From Kiritimatiellia bacterium (GTDB lineage Bacteria > Verrucomicrobiota > Kiritimatiellia > RFP12 > UBA1067), in contig JAFWKK010000024.1 in assembly GCA_017514235.1 (NCBI GenBank), positions 1 to 33,091 of the forward strand: a stretch of 33,091 nucleotides of DNA. The letters run 5' to 3'. This document shows, one piece after another, positions 1 to 8,554 of this stretch. Numbering within the stretch: position 1 is the stretch's first letter; each line of letters begins with the position of its first letter. The notes beneath the pieces are model-generated. The model was not told the origin of the DNA. It made no database searches and saw only the letters and a list, made by a program, of their open reading frames with translations. Made by a program: the position numbers and the translations under genes.

Positions 1-280
1 GCGGACGGCGCGCCCCGAAAGGGGCGGCGGTGGCGGCGCGACTGGCGAGGCGACGCCTCAGGCCAGGTCGCGGCGATACCGCCGTACGTTGCCGCATGGC
101 AACGCGCCGTTCGCAGGCGTTCGTGGTCGCGCGTAGCGCAAACCGGATCGTTTGGCACATGTGAAACCGTATATGTGGAGTCGCGACGGTGCTGACATGC
201 CGTGCTTCTGTGCATAAAAGTCTCGGTGCACCCGGGAGAAATGTTGCCAATGCAGATGTTTCTTCAACAAGGTCAGAATA
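1..280. other. Left-edge region without an assignable gene
   Basis: No recognisable gene lies here. The first 136 bases are open in one + frame (2-136, ending in TAG at 134-136) with a Gly/Arg-rich translation. That could be the disordered tail of a protein truncated by the window edge, but other frames are open too and nothing identifies it. A perfect hairpin with CGCCCC/GGGGCG arms and a GAAA loop lies at 11-26. It is not followed by a T-run, so it is not a standard terminator. The rest, up to the hslO promoter, shows nothing I can name. Confidence 0.5.
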
Positions 281-289
281 TGGTATAAT
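281..289 (+). promoter_or_regulatory. Extended -10 promoter for hslO
   Basis: TGGTATAAT contains a perfect TATAAT (284-289) preceded by the TGn extension. No convincing -35 is seen about 17 bases upstream, as is usual for extended -10 promoters. Transcription would begin near 296, only a few bases before the GTG at 299, so the message would be leaderless or nearly so. Confidence 0.6.
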
Positions 290-298
290 CTACAGACA

Positions 299-1087
299 GT
301 GAAAGATTGCCGAGAAGAATGGTTTGATGCGGAACGGAAGGTCGCTGTCACGATCGTTGACGTCACGTCATCCGCGCAGGCGCTTGTGCGCGGACATCTC
401 TGCGGGCCGACCAGCGCCTATTACCTGACGAAGGCGCTTGCCGCCGTCGCGTTGCTTGGCGCGGAGACGTCCGAGCGTGATGAGACGGTAATAGTCCAGA
501 TGAAGTGCGATGGACCGCTTGGAGGCTTCAACGTGGAGTGCACTGCGGCGGGGACGCTGCGCGGATACACCGACCGCAAGACGCTTGATGACTTTGACGG
601 GCTGGGCAGGCCCGACGACCGCAAGGTACTTGGCGCGCGCCAGGTTCAGGTGACGCGGTCGGTGCCGGGGCGTATTCTCTCGCAGGGCATTGCCGCGTCG
701 CTTGACGGCTACCTGGCCGGCTCGCTACAGCGCCGCGCCTGCCTGCGCACGGAAGCCGCGGTTACCGACGAGGCGGAAGTGACGGCGGCGCGCGGACTCA
801 TGGTGGAGGACATGCCGGACGCGGCATCCCCGCTGGCCTGTTGCCATGTATCCGAACTCAAGAGCCTTACGATTGCCTCGCGGAACATGCTGCGGCAGCT
901 CGGCCTGGAGCGTGCGGAACTGCGTCGGACGACTCCGCTTTCGTTCGCTTGCCGTTGTTCGCCTGAGCGTGCCGCCGCAATGTTGGCGGCGTTGCCGGAA
1001 GAGGAAAGACGCGCGCTGCCGCCAATGGTTGACGTCACGTGCCACATGTGCGGGCGCACCTTTTCCGTTAAAGGAGGATTGGAATGA
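299..1087 (+). CDS. hslO: Redox-regulated chaperone Hsp33
   Basis: Hsp33 is a cytoplasmic holdase activated when oxidation releases zinc from four C-terminal cysteines. The 262-residue product matches the usual family length of about 290. It has the N-terminal pattern in which small charged stretches lead into a KALAAVALLGA-like helix, and the diagnostic zinc switch C218-x-C220 followed by 27 residues and C248-x2-C251, which fits the family's CxC-x(27-32)-CxxC. The start is GTG at 299. No other start codon fits the frame near the promoter, and no Shine-Dalgarno is present, consistent with a near-leaderless message. The stop overlaps the alr start in an ATGA. The identification is secure; the exact start is slightly less so. 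Confidence 0.93.
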   Translation: MKDCREEWFDAERKVAVTIVDVTSSAQALVRGHLCGPTSAYYLTKALAAVALLGAETSERDETVIVQMKCDGPLGGFNVECTAAGTLRGYTDRKTLDDFDGLGRPDDRKVLGARQVQVTRSVPGRILSQGIAASLDGYLAGSLQRRACLRTEAAVTDEAEVTAARGLMVEDMPDAASPLACCHVSELKSLTIASRNMLRQLGLERAELRRTTPLSFACRCSPERAAAMLAALPEEERRALPPMVDVTCHMCGRTFSVKGGLE

Positions 1088-2250
1088 AGCTTGGAACAGG
1101 AGGAAGAGGAAAAGTGGGCAACACTATGAAGCGGCGGGTTCGCGTTGAGATAGACCTTGCCGCGCTGACGCGGAACTATCGGCGGATCGTTGCGCACGTG
1201 AAGCCGGCGAAGGTGCTGTGCGTTTTGAAGGCGAACGCATACGGGCTTGGCGTAGGCGCCTATGCCCAGACGCTCGCCGGGGCCGGCTGCAGGATGTTCG
1301 GCGTAGCCGAGCCGTTTGAGGCACTTGAGCTGAAGAAGTGCCTGCGCGGGTCTGATGTCGACATTCAGATACTGTCCAGCGTCCTGCCTGATGAGATTCC
1401 GGCGATGGTTAGGGCAGGGGTGATCCTTCCAGTTACGGATGTTGCGACCGCGAAGCTCATCAGTGCGGCGGCCGTTCATGCTAAGAAGGTCGCGCGGGTT
1501 CATTTCAAGATTGACACTGGCATGGGCCGTCTTGGAATCCTTGCAGACAATGCGCTTGACGAGATGAGCGAAGTTCTGGCATTGCCGGGTCTGGACTGTG
1601 AGGGCATCTTTTCCCACTGCCCGATGGCCTATGACCCGAAGGATCCGTTCACAAAACGCCAAATCGCGCAGTTCAAGAAGCTGGTGTTCGACGCCGCCGC
1701 GCGGGGCATTGCCTTCCGCAAGGTCCACATGGCTGCGTCCGATGCCATCAACAATTTTCCGGAGGTGGCGCGTCCGCCGTTCAACGTGGTTCGAACCGGA
1801 ATCAACCTGCACGGCAGCTTCGATCCGAACGGGCGCAGGGCGCTTAAGGTCGAGCCGGTGCTTTCGCTCAAGACGCGTGTTGCGCAGGTGCGGGAGCTTC
1901 CCGCCGGGACGACGCTCGGCTACGGACGCACCTGGTGCCTGAATGCGCCGACGCGGGTGGCGACGATTTCGGCGGGTTACGCCGATGGACTGCCGCTTGC
2001 GCTTACCAACCGTGGTTTCGTGCTGATCGGAGGGCGGCGCTGCCGGATCATCGGACGGATTTCAATGGACTACACCACGGTGGACGTCTCGGACGTGCCG
2101 GACGTGAAGGCGGGCGACGAGGTCGTGTGCTTCGGCCGCTGCGGACGCGAATCCATCACGCCTGACGACTGGGCGGCTGTCAAGGGCACGCACGCCTACG
2201 ACATCATCTGTTCGCTCGGCAACCGCGTCCAACGCATTGTTCGTCAGTAA
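1084..2250 (+). CDS. alr: Alanine racemase
   Basis: This PLP enzyme interconverts L- and D-alanine for peptidoglycan. The PLP lysine lies in VLKANAYGLG (K49 from the first ATG). The catalytic tyrosine lies in ISAGYADGLP (Y299), and the C-terminal barrel carries GRISMDYTTVD. The length of 388 is normal with a short N-terminal extension. There are two credible starts. ATG 1084 has AAGGAGG at 1071-1077 and overlaps the hslO stop. GTG 1114 has AGGAGGA at 1098-1104 and begins just before the conserved VEIDL core. ATG 1126 is a third option. Coupling with hslO favours 1084, but family alignment favours the internal starts. Co-transcription with hslO from the promoter at 281-289 is likely. Confidence 0.94.
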   Translation: MKLGTGGRGKVGNTMKRRVRVEIDLAALTRNYRRIVAHVKPAKVLCVLKANAYGLGVGAYAQTLAGAGCRMFGVAEPFEALELKKCLRGSDVDIQILSSVLPDEIPAMVRAGVILPVTDVATAKLISAAAVHAKKVARVHFKIDTGMGRLGILADNALDEMSEVLALPGLDCEGIFSHCPMAYDPKDPFTKRQIAQFKKLVFDAAARGIAFRKVHMAASDAINNFPEVARPPFNVVRTGINLHGSFDPNGRRALKVEPVLSLKTRVAQVRELPAGTTLGYGRTWCLNAPTRVATISAGYADGLPLALTNRGFVLIGGRRCRIIGRISMDYTTVDVSDVPDVKAGDEVVCFGRCGRESITPDDWAAVKGTHAYDIICSLGNRVQRIVRQ

Positions 2251-2307
2251 GCCTGGCGTTAGTCACGGTTCGCGCTGATACGACTGGAGCAACGCACACT
2301 GCCGGAA

Positions 2308-2318
2308 TTTGGTATACT
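2308..2318 (+). promoter_or_regulatory. Extended -10 promoter for parE
   Basis: TTTGGTATACT carries the TGG extension and a near-consensus -10 (TATACT, 2313-2318). The parE ATG at 2330 lies 11 bases after it and has no Shine-Dalgarno, so the predicted leader is only about 4-5 bases. An in-frame start at 2309 would lie inside this element and was not chosen. Confidence 0.55.
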
Positions 2319-2329
2319 ACAAGACTAAC

Positions 2330-4174
2330 ATGGCAAAGGAATATGGAGAGGCCAGCATCAAGACGCTGGACCCGGTGACGCACATCAGGATGCGTCCCGG
2401 AATGTACGTCGGCGAGCCCGGCACGGGCGCGATGTACCATGACTGCATCTACATCCTGATGAAGGAGGTCATCGACAACGCCGTCGACGAATTCGGTCAG
2501 GGCTTCGGCAAGAGGATCGACGTGACGGTGAACTACGACACTGGCGAGGTGTCGGTGCGCGACTACGGGCGCGGCATTCCGCTCGGCAAGGTCGTGGACT
2601 GCGTCAGCCAGATGAACACCGGCGGCAAGTACGACAACGAGAACTACCAGTTCTCCGCCGGCATGAATGGCGTCGGCACCAAGGCCGTGAACGCGCTTTC
2701 CGAGTTCTTCGAGGTGCGCTCGTTCCGCGAAGGGGAGTTCTCCGAGGCGTACTTCGAGGAAGGGCGGATCAAGTCCAAGAAGCGCGGCAAGCTTAAGACG
2801 GCCGAGCGCGACGGCACGTTCATACGCTACAAGCCCGACGTGAAGGTGCTCAAGCACTTCAAGGTGCGCGAGGAGCACGTGCTTCGGCGCATGAAGATGT
2901 ACTGCTACGTGAACGCCGGCCTTACGATCTGCCTCAACGGGCAGGAGATACGCTCCGACCGCGGCCTGGCGGACCTGATCTCCGACGAGGCGCAGTTCGA
3001 GAAGCTGTACCAGCCGTTCCACGTGAAGACGAAGTCGCTGGAGATCATCTTTACGCACACCAACCGCTTCGGCGAGGAGTACCACACGTTCGTGAACGGG
3101 CAGTACACGACCGACGGCGGCACGCACCTGACTGCATTCAAGGAGGCGCTCACCAAGGCGCTCAACGACTACGACGCGAAGAAGAAGTTCGACGGCGACG
3201 ACATACGCGACGGGCTCATAGGCGCGGTGTCGGTGCGGATCATGAACCCGGTCTTCGAGGGGCAGACGAAGATCAAGTTCGTGATGAACGACATACGTGC
3301 GGACCTCGTCTCCGAGATGAAGAAGGCGATCGAGGCAGAACTGCACCGTTCGCCGGCGGAGACCGACCGGCTCATCGCTAAGGTCGAAGAGACCGGCAAG
3401 ATACGCAGCCAGCTGAACACCATAAAGAAGCAGGCGCGCGAGCGCTCGCAGGCTGTGTCTGTGCGCGTGCCGCAGCTGAAGGACTGCAAGAACCACCTGC
3501 GCCTCGACAAGGTGAACAAGAAGACGGGGCGTCCGGAAGGCGACGACACGATGATCTTCCTTACCGAGGGGCAGTCCGCCGGCGGAACGCTTGGCGGTGC
3601 GCGCGATGCGATGAACCAGGCGGTGTTCTTCCTGCGGGGCAAGTGCCTCAACACCTGCGGGCTTGCGAAAGACGTGCTCTACAAGAACGAGGAGTTCTTC
3701 AATCTCATCAAGACGCTCGACATAGAGGATACGCTCGAACACCTTCGCTACGGCAAGATCATCTTCGCGACGGATGCCGATGTGGACGGGTTGCACATCC
3801 GGATGCTCCTTACGACGTTCTTCATGCGCTTCTTCCGCCAGCTGATCCTCGATGGGCGCGTATACATACTCGAGACGCCGCTCTTCCGGGTCCGTAACAA
3901 GAAGGAGCACTACTTCTGCTACACGGACGAGGAGCGCGAGAACGCCATCAGGAAGTGCGGTCGCGGCTGCGAGATCACGCGCTTCAAGGGCCTGGGTGAG
4001 ATAGACAAGGAGGACTTCAAGGGCTTCATCGGCGAGGACATGCGCCTGACGCCGGTCACCTGCTCCGACGACACCGATGTCGAGAAGACGATCAAGTTCT
4101 ACATGGGCGCCAACACGCCTGAGCGCAAGGACTACATCATGGAGTCTCTCGTCTGCGACTCCAGCGAGTTCTGA
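2330..4174 (+). CDS. parE: DNA topoisomerase IV subunit B (type IIA, GyrB/ParE family)
   Basis: This is the ATPase/TOPRIM subunit of a type IIA topoisomerase that decatenates or relaxes DNA together with ParC. At 614 residues it lacks the long GyrB insert. The GHKL ATP site shows EVIDNAVDEF near the N-terminus, then GRGIP and GMNGVGTKAVNAL. The TOPRIM domain has FLTEGQSAGG with the catalytic Glu at about E413 and the metal cluster D482-A-D484-V-D486. The TOPRIM signature is normally EGDSA; Q415 replaces the Asp, while the essential acidic residues remain. The PQLKDCKNHLR stretch fits the Bacteroidetes/Chlamydia-style ParE group. The partner parC lies 2.1 kb downstream, beyond two unrelated oxidoreductase genes. 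Confidence 0.9.
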   Translation: MAKEYGEASIKTLDPVTHIRMRPGMYVGEPGTGAMYHDCIYILMKEVIDNAVDEFGQGFGKRIDVTVNYDTGEVSVRDYGRGIPLGKVVDCVSQMNTGGKYDNENYQFSAGMNGVGTKAVNALSEFFEVRSFREGEFSEAYFEEGRIKSKKRGKLKTAERDGTFIRYKPDVKVLKHFKVREEHVLRRMKMYCYVNAGLTICLNGQEIRSDRGLADLISDEAQFEKLYQPFHVKTKSLEIIFTHTNRFGEEYHTFVNGQYTTDGGTHLTAFKEALTKALNDYDAKKKFDGDDIRDGLIGAVSVRIMNPVFEGQTKIKFVMNDIRADLVSEMKKAIEAELHRSPAETDRLIAKVEETGKIRSQLNTIKKQARERSQAVSVRVPQLKDCKNHLRLDKVNKKTGRPEGDDTMIFLTEGQSAGGTLGGARDAMNQAVFFLRGKCLNTCGLAKDVLYKNEEFFNLIKTLDIEDTLEHLRYGKIIFATDADVDGLHIRMLLTTFFMRFFRQLILDGRVYILETPLFRVRNKKEHYFCYTDEERENAIRKCGRGCEITRFKGLGEIDKEDFKGFIGEDMRLTPVTCSDDTDVEKTIKFYMGANTPERKDYIMESLVCDSSEF

Positions 4175-4216
4175 GAGGCGGCGGCGAAATAAATTGACGA
4201 GGAAGGTGACTTTGCG

Positions 4217-5176
4217 ATGAAACGTCCGCTGAGAACGTTGTTTTACGGCATGCGGCACGAGCATGCGCCGGGCAAGATGCAGACCTTGCGGAAGCTCCCC
4301 GATGACTTCGAAGTCGTTGCCGTCGCGGACGACACGCCGTGCGGAGCGCCATGGTTCAACGACGGCGGATTTGACGCGTCAGGCTGTAGCGTCGTCTCTG
4401 AGGACGAGGCTCTCTCGATGAAGGATATCGACGTGGCGTTCGTGGAGACGGCGAACCGCGACCTTGTCGAGGTGGCGTCCGTCTTTGCGGAGCGCGGCGT
4501 GGCGATGCACTGCGACAAGCCGTGCGGCGAGTCGATGGAGCCTTACAGGACTGTTGTGGAGCACTGCCGCGGCAAGAACGTGCCGTTCCAGATAGGATAC
4601 ATGTACAGGGGAAACCCCGCATTGCAGTGGCTTTGGAAGTTTGTCGCGGACGGCGGACTCGGGGAGGTTCGCTTTATCGAGGCGGACATGAACCACAACT
4701 ATCAGGCCGAAGGGTATGCGGAGTATCTCTCCACGTTCAGGGGCGGTATTCTCTATAATCTCGGCTGCCATCTCGTTGACACGGTGCTTCCCATGGCGCG
4801 CGGCAGGCTCGTAGACGTCTATTCCCACATCGACGTGACGAGTGGCGCAGCGTACCTTCGCTTCGAGGGGACGGATGTCTTGATTCGCGCAGCAGCGGAA
4901 ATGCCGGGCTCCATACTGTGCCGCCGCCTTCGCGTGGACGGCACGAAAGGCACGGCCGACCTCTGCCCCATAGAGCGCTTTGACGGGGAAAATCTCGTGC
5001 TGAAGCTGTCCACTGGCGGCGAAGAGCGCTCGATTGACTTCGGAGTCCAGACGGACAGGTATGCGCCGCAGCTCGTCGACCTGGCGGCAATAGTCCGCGG
5101 CGAGAAAGCGAACGATCAGGATTATGACCGTGACTTGCGGACACACGAAGTGACATTAAGGGCATGCGGACTATGA
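4217..5176 (+). CDS. Gfo/Idh/MocA-family oxidoreductase
   Basis: This is an NAD(P)-dependent dehydrogenase of the Gfo/Idh/MocA family, which usually acts on sugars, inositols or their derivatives. The product has 319 residues. The Rossmann N-terminus ends in CDKPCGES (D100-K101-P102), the family EKP motif with Asp for Glu. The substrate domain shows GGILYNLGCHLVD, where H185 matches the conserved active-site His of the G-x-H-x-x-D motif. The N-terminal nucleotide loop (FYGMRHEHAPG) is unlike the usual GxGxxG, so cofactor binding may differ. AGGAAGG at about 4199-4205 is the ribosome site. The stop overlaps the next dehydrogenase gene in an ATGA, so the two probably act in one pathway. The substrate cannot be told from sequence. 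Confidence 0.82.
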   Translation: MKRPLRTLFYGMRHEHAPGKMQTLRKLPDDFEVVAVADDTPCGAPWFNDGGFDASGCSVVSEDEALSMKDIDVAFVETANRDLVEVASVFAERGVAMHCDKPCGESMEPYRTVVEHCRGKNVPFQIGYMYRGNPALQWLWKFVADGGLGEVRFIEADMNHNYQAEGYAEYLSTFRGGILYNLGCHLVDTVLPMARGRLVDVYSHIDVTSGAAYLRFEGTDVLIRAAAEMPGSILCRRLRVDGTKGTADLCPIERFDGENLVLKLSTGGEERSIDFGVQTDRYAPQLVDLAAIVRGEKANDQDYDRDLRTHEVTLRACGL

Positions 5177-6222
5177 ACAGGAACATAATTTTCACGAGGG
5201 AGAACACGGCGGAGCTTGTCGAGAAACCGATGCCTGAGCCTGGGGCCGGGCAAGTGCGCGTGAAGCTCGTGCGCTCTACAGTGTCGTCGGGAACTGAACG
5301 TGCGAATGTGACCGGTTGCAATGTCATCTCGATATTGGATCCGTCGGACGCGCCTGTCGTCTGGCCGCGGCAGGGCGGCTACAGCTCCTCGGGAATCGTG
5401 GATGCGGTTGGCGATGGCGTGAAGACCGTCAAGGAAGGCGACCGCGTAGCCATGAGCTGGACTTTACATTCCGAGTACGTTGTCGTTTCCGAAGACCGTG
5501 TCTACAGGTTGCCAGACGGTGTCTCGTTCGAGGCCGGCGCGCTTGCGCATATCGCTACCTTCCCGATGGCTGCGATACGAAAGTGCAGGCTGGAGCTGGG
5601 CGAGTCGGCGATTGTCATGGGACAGGGCGTTCTTGGCCAGCTTGCAGTCATGCTGCTCAAGTGTGCTGGCGCGACACCCGTCATTGCCGCAGATCCGATT
5701 TGCGAAAGGCGCGAGATGGCGCTTAGGCTTGGTGCCGACCTTGTGCTCGATCCGACTGCGCCGGAATTCCGCGAAAAGGCGCTTGCAGCGTGCCCGCTTG
5801 AGGACAGAGGCATCTACACGGGCGAAAGGGCGTGTGGCGTCAAGGTCGCGATAGAGGTGACCGGCGTGGGGGCGGGCCTCGATTCCGTTCTGGACGTTAT
5901 GGCGCCGATGGGGCGTGTCGCACTGCTTGGCTGCACACGCAACTCCAACTTCTCGATCGACTACTACCACAAGGTTCACGGACGCGGCATTGCGCTCTTT
6001 GGTGCGCACACATGGGCACGCCCGTTGAACGAGTCGTCTCCTGGGCTGTTTACGCACCGCGACGACGCCAAGACGTTCCTGAGACTTCTGTCGTTCGGCA
6101 GGATGTCGGTTGACGGATTCGTTTCAGACGTTCGCGCCCCGGTTGAGTGTGGCGAAGTCTATGCGCGGCTTGCGAAGGGCGGTGCGTTCCCGACTACGCA
6201 GTTTGACTGGACAAGGGTTTAG
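5173..6222 (+). CDS. MDR-family dehydrogenase lacking the catalytic zinc site
   Basis: This is a medium-chain dehydrogenase/reductase of about 349 residues with an N-terminal GroES-like domain and a C-terminal Rossmann domain (AIVMGQGVLGQLAVMLLK is the dinucleotide loop). The usual catalytic zinc Cys is replaced in the STVSSGTER segment, and the GHE motif is absent. This groups it with zinc-independent MDR proteins often paired with Gfo/Idh/MocA enzymes. ATG 5173 is chosen because it overlaps the upstream stop as ATGA and has AAGGG at 5158-5162 about 10 bases away; ATG 5164 is too close to that site. The pair plausibly oxidises a sugar or polyol, but that is inference. Confidence 0.8.
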   Translation: MNRNIIFTRENTAELVEKPMPEPGAGQVRVKLVRSTVSSGTERANVTGCNVISILDPSDAPVVWPRQGGYSSSGIVDAVGDGVKTVKEGDRVAMSWTLHSEYVVVSEDRVYRLPDGVSFEAGALAHIATFPMAAIRKCRLELGESAIVMGQGVLGQLAVMLLKCAGATPVIAADPICERREMALRLGADLVLDPTAPEFREKALAACPLEDRGIYTGERACGVKVAIEVTGVGAGLDSVLDVMAPMGRVALLGCTRNSNFSIDYYHKVHGRGIALFGAHTWARPLNESSPGLFTHRDDAKTFLRLLSFGRMSVDGFVSDVRAPVECGEVYARLAKGGAFPTTQFDWTRV

Positions 6223-6284
6223 CCCTAGTATGCTGATGGCGTATTCCGTCCGGCGAACACCTGTAAGAAAAAAGGAACAGAACA

Positions 6285-8528
6285 ATGAAAATGAAGACGG
6301 TGTCGACGCGCGTAAAGACTGAAGACAAAATGGCAAAGAAAGACAAGAAAGGCAGCAGCCAGCCGCCAAGCCTTTTCGACAACCTCGACCTGTTCGCTCC
6401 GGCCGCCGACGAGAGCAAGAAGCCTCCGGCCGCCGCCTCGTCGGCGCACGCCCCCATACAGTCGCCGCCGAAAGGCCTCACCGGATTGGGGCCAATGCAG
6501 CAGCTTTACGACTTCAACTTTCGCCAGTATTCGGCTTACGTAATCTGCTCTCGCGCGATTCCGGCGGTGGAGGACGGCCTGAAGCCCGTGCAGCGGCGCA
6601 TCATGCATGCGCTCTACGAGCAGGACGACGGCAGGTACACGAAGGTCGCGAACATCGTCGGCCAGACGATGCAATACCACCCGCATGGCGACGCGTCCAT
6701 CGGCGACGCGATAGTGGTGCTGGCCAACAAGCTCTGGGGCAAGGGCAAGGGCTACCTCATCGACGGGCAGGGCAACTTCGGCTCTCTCCTGACGGGCATG
6801 CCGCATGCTGCCGTCCGCTACATCGAGTGCCGCCTCACGGAGCTTGCGAAGAACGAGGTCTTCAACCGCAAGACCACGTCATACGTGCCCAACTACGACG
6901 GACGCAAGGAGGAGCCTGTATACCTGCCGGCCAAGATACCCCTGCTGCTAATGATGGGGGCCGACGGCATCGCGGTCGGACTCTCGACGGCGATCCTGCC
7001 GCACAATTTCATCGAGCTTCTGGAAGCGGAGATATGCATTCTCCAAAAGAAGCCGTTCGCTCTCTACCCCGATTTCCAGCTTGGCGGAATCATGGACGTC
7101 TCGGAGTATCAGGACGGCCTGGGCAAGGTGCGGGTGCGCGCTAAGATCGAGAAGGAGGAGAAGGGCAAGCTCGTCATAACCGAGCTTCCTTGGGGCGAGA
7201 CGACGGACTCCATCGCGGAGTCGATCGAGGACGCCATCAGGAAGAAGAAGGTGCCGGTGAGGAAACTGCACGACCTCACGAGCGACACGGTCAGGATAGA
7301 GCTGGAGCTTCAGGCCGGTGAAAGCCAGGAAAAGGCGATTGTCGCGCTCTATGCGTTCACCAACTGCGAGAAGTCGATATCGTCGCGTCCCGTAGTCCTC
7401 GACCAGGGCCGTCCGCGGCTCATGAGCGTGACGGATATCCTGAAGAGGAACGTCGAGCGGCTTACAGAGCTGACGAAACGCGAACAGGAGATACGCCTCG
7501 GCGAGCTGGACGACCTCTATCATGCGCGCACGCTCGACCGCATCTTCATAGAGGAGCGCATCTACAAGCGCATCGAGCAGGAGAAGACGATGGAGGGTGT
7601 CAGGAATGCCGTGCGCACCGGATTCGTGCCGCATATGAAGGAGCTGCGCCGCAAGGTCATCACCGATGACGACATAGAGCGCCTCCTCAAGCTCCAGATA
7701 CGCCGCATCTCGCAGTTCGACATCGACAAGAACCGCGAGGAGATCGAATCCATATGCAAGGAGGAAGCCGAGGTCAAGGACAACCTCGCCCACCTCAGGG
7801 CCTTCGTCGTGAAGTACCTAAAGGGGCTCGTGAAGACTTACGCGAAGCGCTATCCGCGCTGCACGAAGGTCGAGACTGGCGCGTTCAAGCAGGTAGACGT
7901 GAGGGCAATAACGGCGAGCGAGCTGACGATAAGGTGGGACAGGGAGAACCATTACCTTGGTTCTGGCATTCGCAACGGCGACGAGCTGTTCAAGTGCTCC
8001 TCGCTCGACGAGCTGATTCTTGTCTGGAAGGACGGACGCTTCCGCAAGGTCCAGCCGGAGGACAAGATATTCGTTGACAAGGACCTCATGACGGTGCTGC
8101 GCTACAATCAGGAGAAGGACCGCGAAACGCGCGAGTTCACCTGCGTTTACGAGGAGGGCGGCTATGGCTTCAGCTACATCAAGCGCTTCCGGTTCGGCGG
8201 GCTGATCCGCAACAAGGACTACCGCCTGGCGCCAGAGAAGCCCAAGTCGAAGGTCATTTTCTTCCAGGAGGGTTGCCCCGACACGCTCTATGTGAAGTTC
8301 AAGCCTGCGAAGAACCAGAAGATACACCAGCAGCATTTCCTGCCAAAGGAACAGACGAAGCGCGTTAACCCTGCGACCGGCAAGCCAGAAGACCAGGATG
8401 TCGTGCTGATTCGCAGCGCGTCCGCCCGCGGCAAGCAGCTCACGACCAAGCCTATCGCGCGCATCGCCTCGGCAAAGGGATCGTGGTGGGACGATCGGGA
8501 GCCGCCGTCAAAGGGTGTCCTAGACTGA
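6285..8528 (+). CDS. parC: DNA topoisomerase IV subunit A (type IIA, GyrA/ParC family)
   Basis: This is the DNA breakage-reunion subunit that partners ParE. The winged-helix region has QRRIMHALYEQ, YHPHGDASIGDAIV and GMPHAAVRYIECRL. In the last, Y179 (counted from ATG 6285) is the tyrosine that forms the phosphotyrosyl bond. The tower and coiled-coil region follow (about 430-560). The C-terminal part is short and lacks the GyrA-box QRRGGKG, supporting a ParC rather than GyrA assignment. The first 60 residues are a low-complexity Lys/Pro/Ala extension. AAAGGA at 6271-6276 fits ATG 6285; ATG 6330 is an alternative start. Ser is retained in the GDAS position of the quinolone-resistance region. 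Confidence 0.9.
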   Translation: MKMKTVSTRVKTEDKMAKKDKKGSSQPPSLFDNLDLFAPAADESKKPPAAASSAHAPIQSPPKGLTGLGPMQQLYDFNFRQYSAYVICSRAIPAVEDGLKPVQRRIMHALYEQDDGRYTKVANIVGQTMQYHPHGDASIGDAIVVLANKLWGKGKGYLIDGQGNFGSLLTGMPHAAVRYIECRLTELAKNEVFNRKTTSYVPNYDGRKEEPVYLPAKIPLLLMMGADGIAVGLSTAILPHNFIELLEAEICILQKKPFALYPDFQLGGIMDVSEYQDGLGKVRVRAKIEKEEKGKLVITELPWGETTDSIAESIEDAIRKKKVPVRKLHDLTSDTVRIELELQAGESQEKAIVALYAFTNCEKSISSRPVVLDQGRPRLMSVTDILKRNVERLTELTKREQEIRLGELDDLYHARTLDRIFIEERIYKRIEQEKTMEGVRNAVRTGFVPHMKELRRKVITDDDIERLLKLQIRRISQFDIDKNREEIESICKEEAEVKDNLAHLRAFVVKYLKGLVKTYAKRYPRCTKVETGAFKQVDVRAITASELTIRWDRENHYLGSGIRNGDELFKCSSLDELILVWKDGRFRKVQPEDKIFVDKDLMTVLRYNQEKDRETREFTCVYEEGGYGFSYIKRFRFGGLIRNKDYRLAPEKPKSKVIFFQEGCPDTLYVKFKPAKNQKIHQQHFLPKEQTKRVNPATGKPEDQDVVLIRSASARGKQLTTKPIARIASAKGSWWDDREPPSKGVLD

Positions 8529-8554
8529 CCTCGCCGCAGTTCCCGCCGGACGCC

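Noticed and set aside
11-26. CGCCCC-GAAA-GGGGCG as an intrinsic terminator or structured RNA
   Set aside because: No T-run follows and the flanks show no recognisable tmRNA, RNase P or riboswitch sequence.
213-291. Active L,D-transpeptidase domain in the LysM protein (residue positions of that protein)
   Set aside because: Only the opening strands resemble YkuD; the HGT and SHGCxR catalytic motifs are absent.
709-1812. Minus-strand frame opposite hslO and alr
   Set aside because: It covers two firmly identified genes on the other strand and gives an Arg/His-rich product without domain signals.
2309-2329. Upstream in-frame start for parE
   Set aside because: This stretch holds the -10 element; the family N-terminus begins at ATG 2330.
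2204-4264. Long open minus-strand frame (686 residues) opposite parE
   Set aside because: It is antisense to a gene with complete type IIA topoisomerase motifs. High GC makes the opposite strand open, and the translation shows no recognisable domain.
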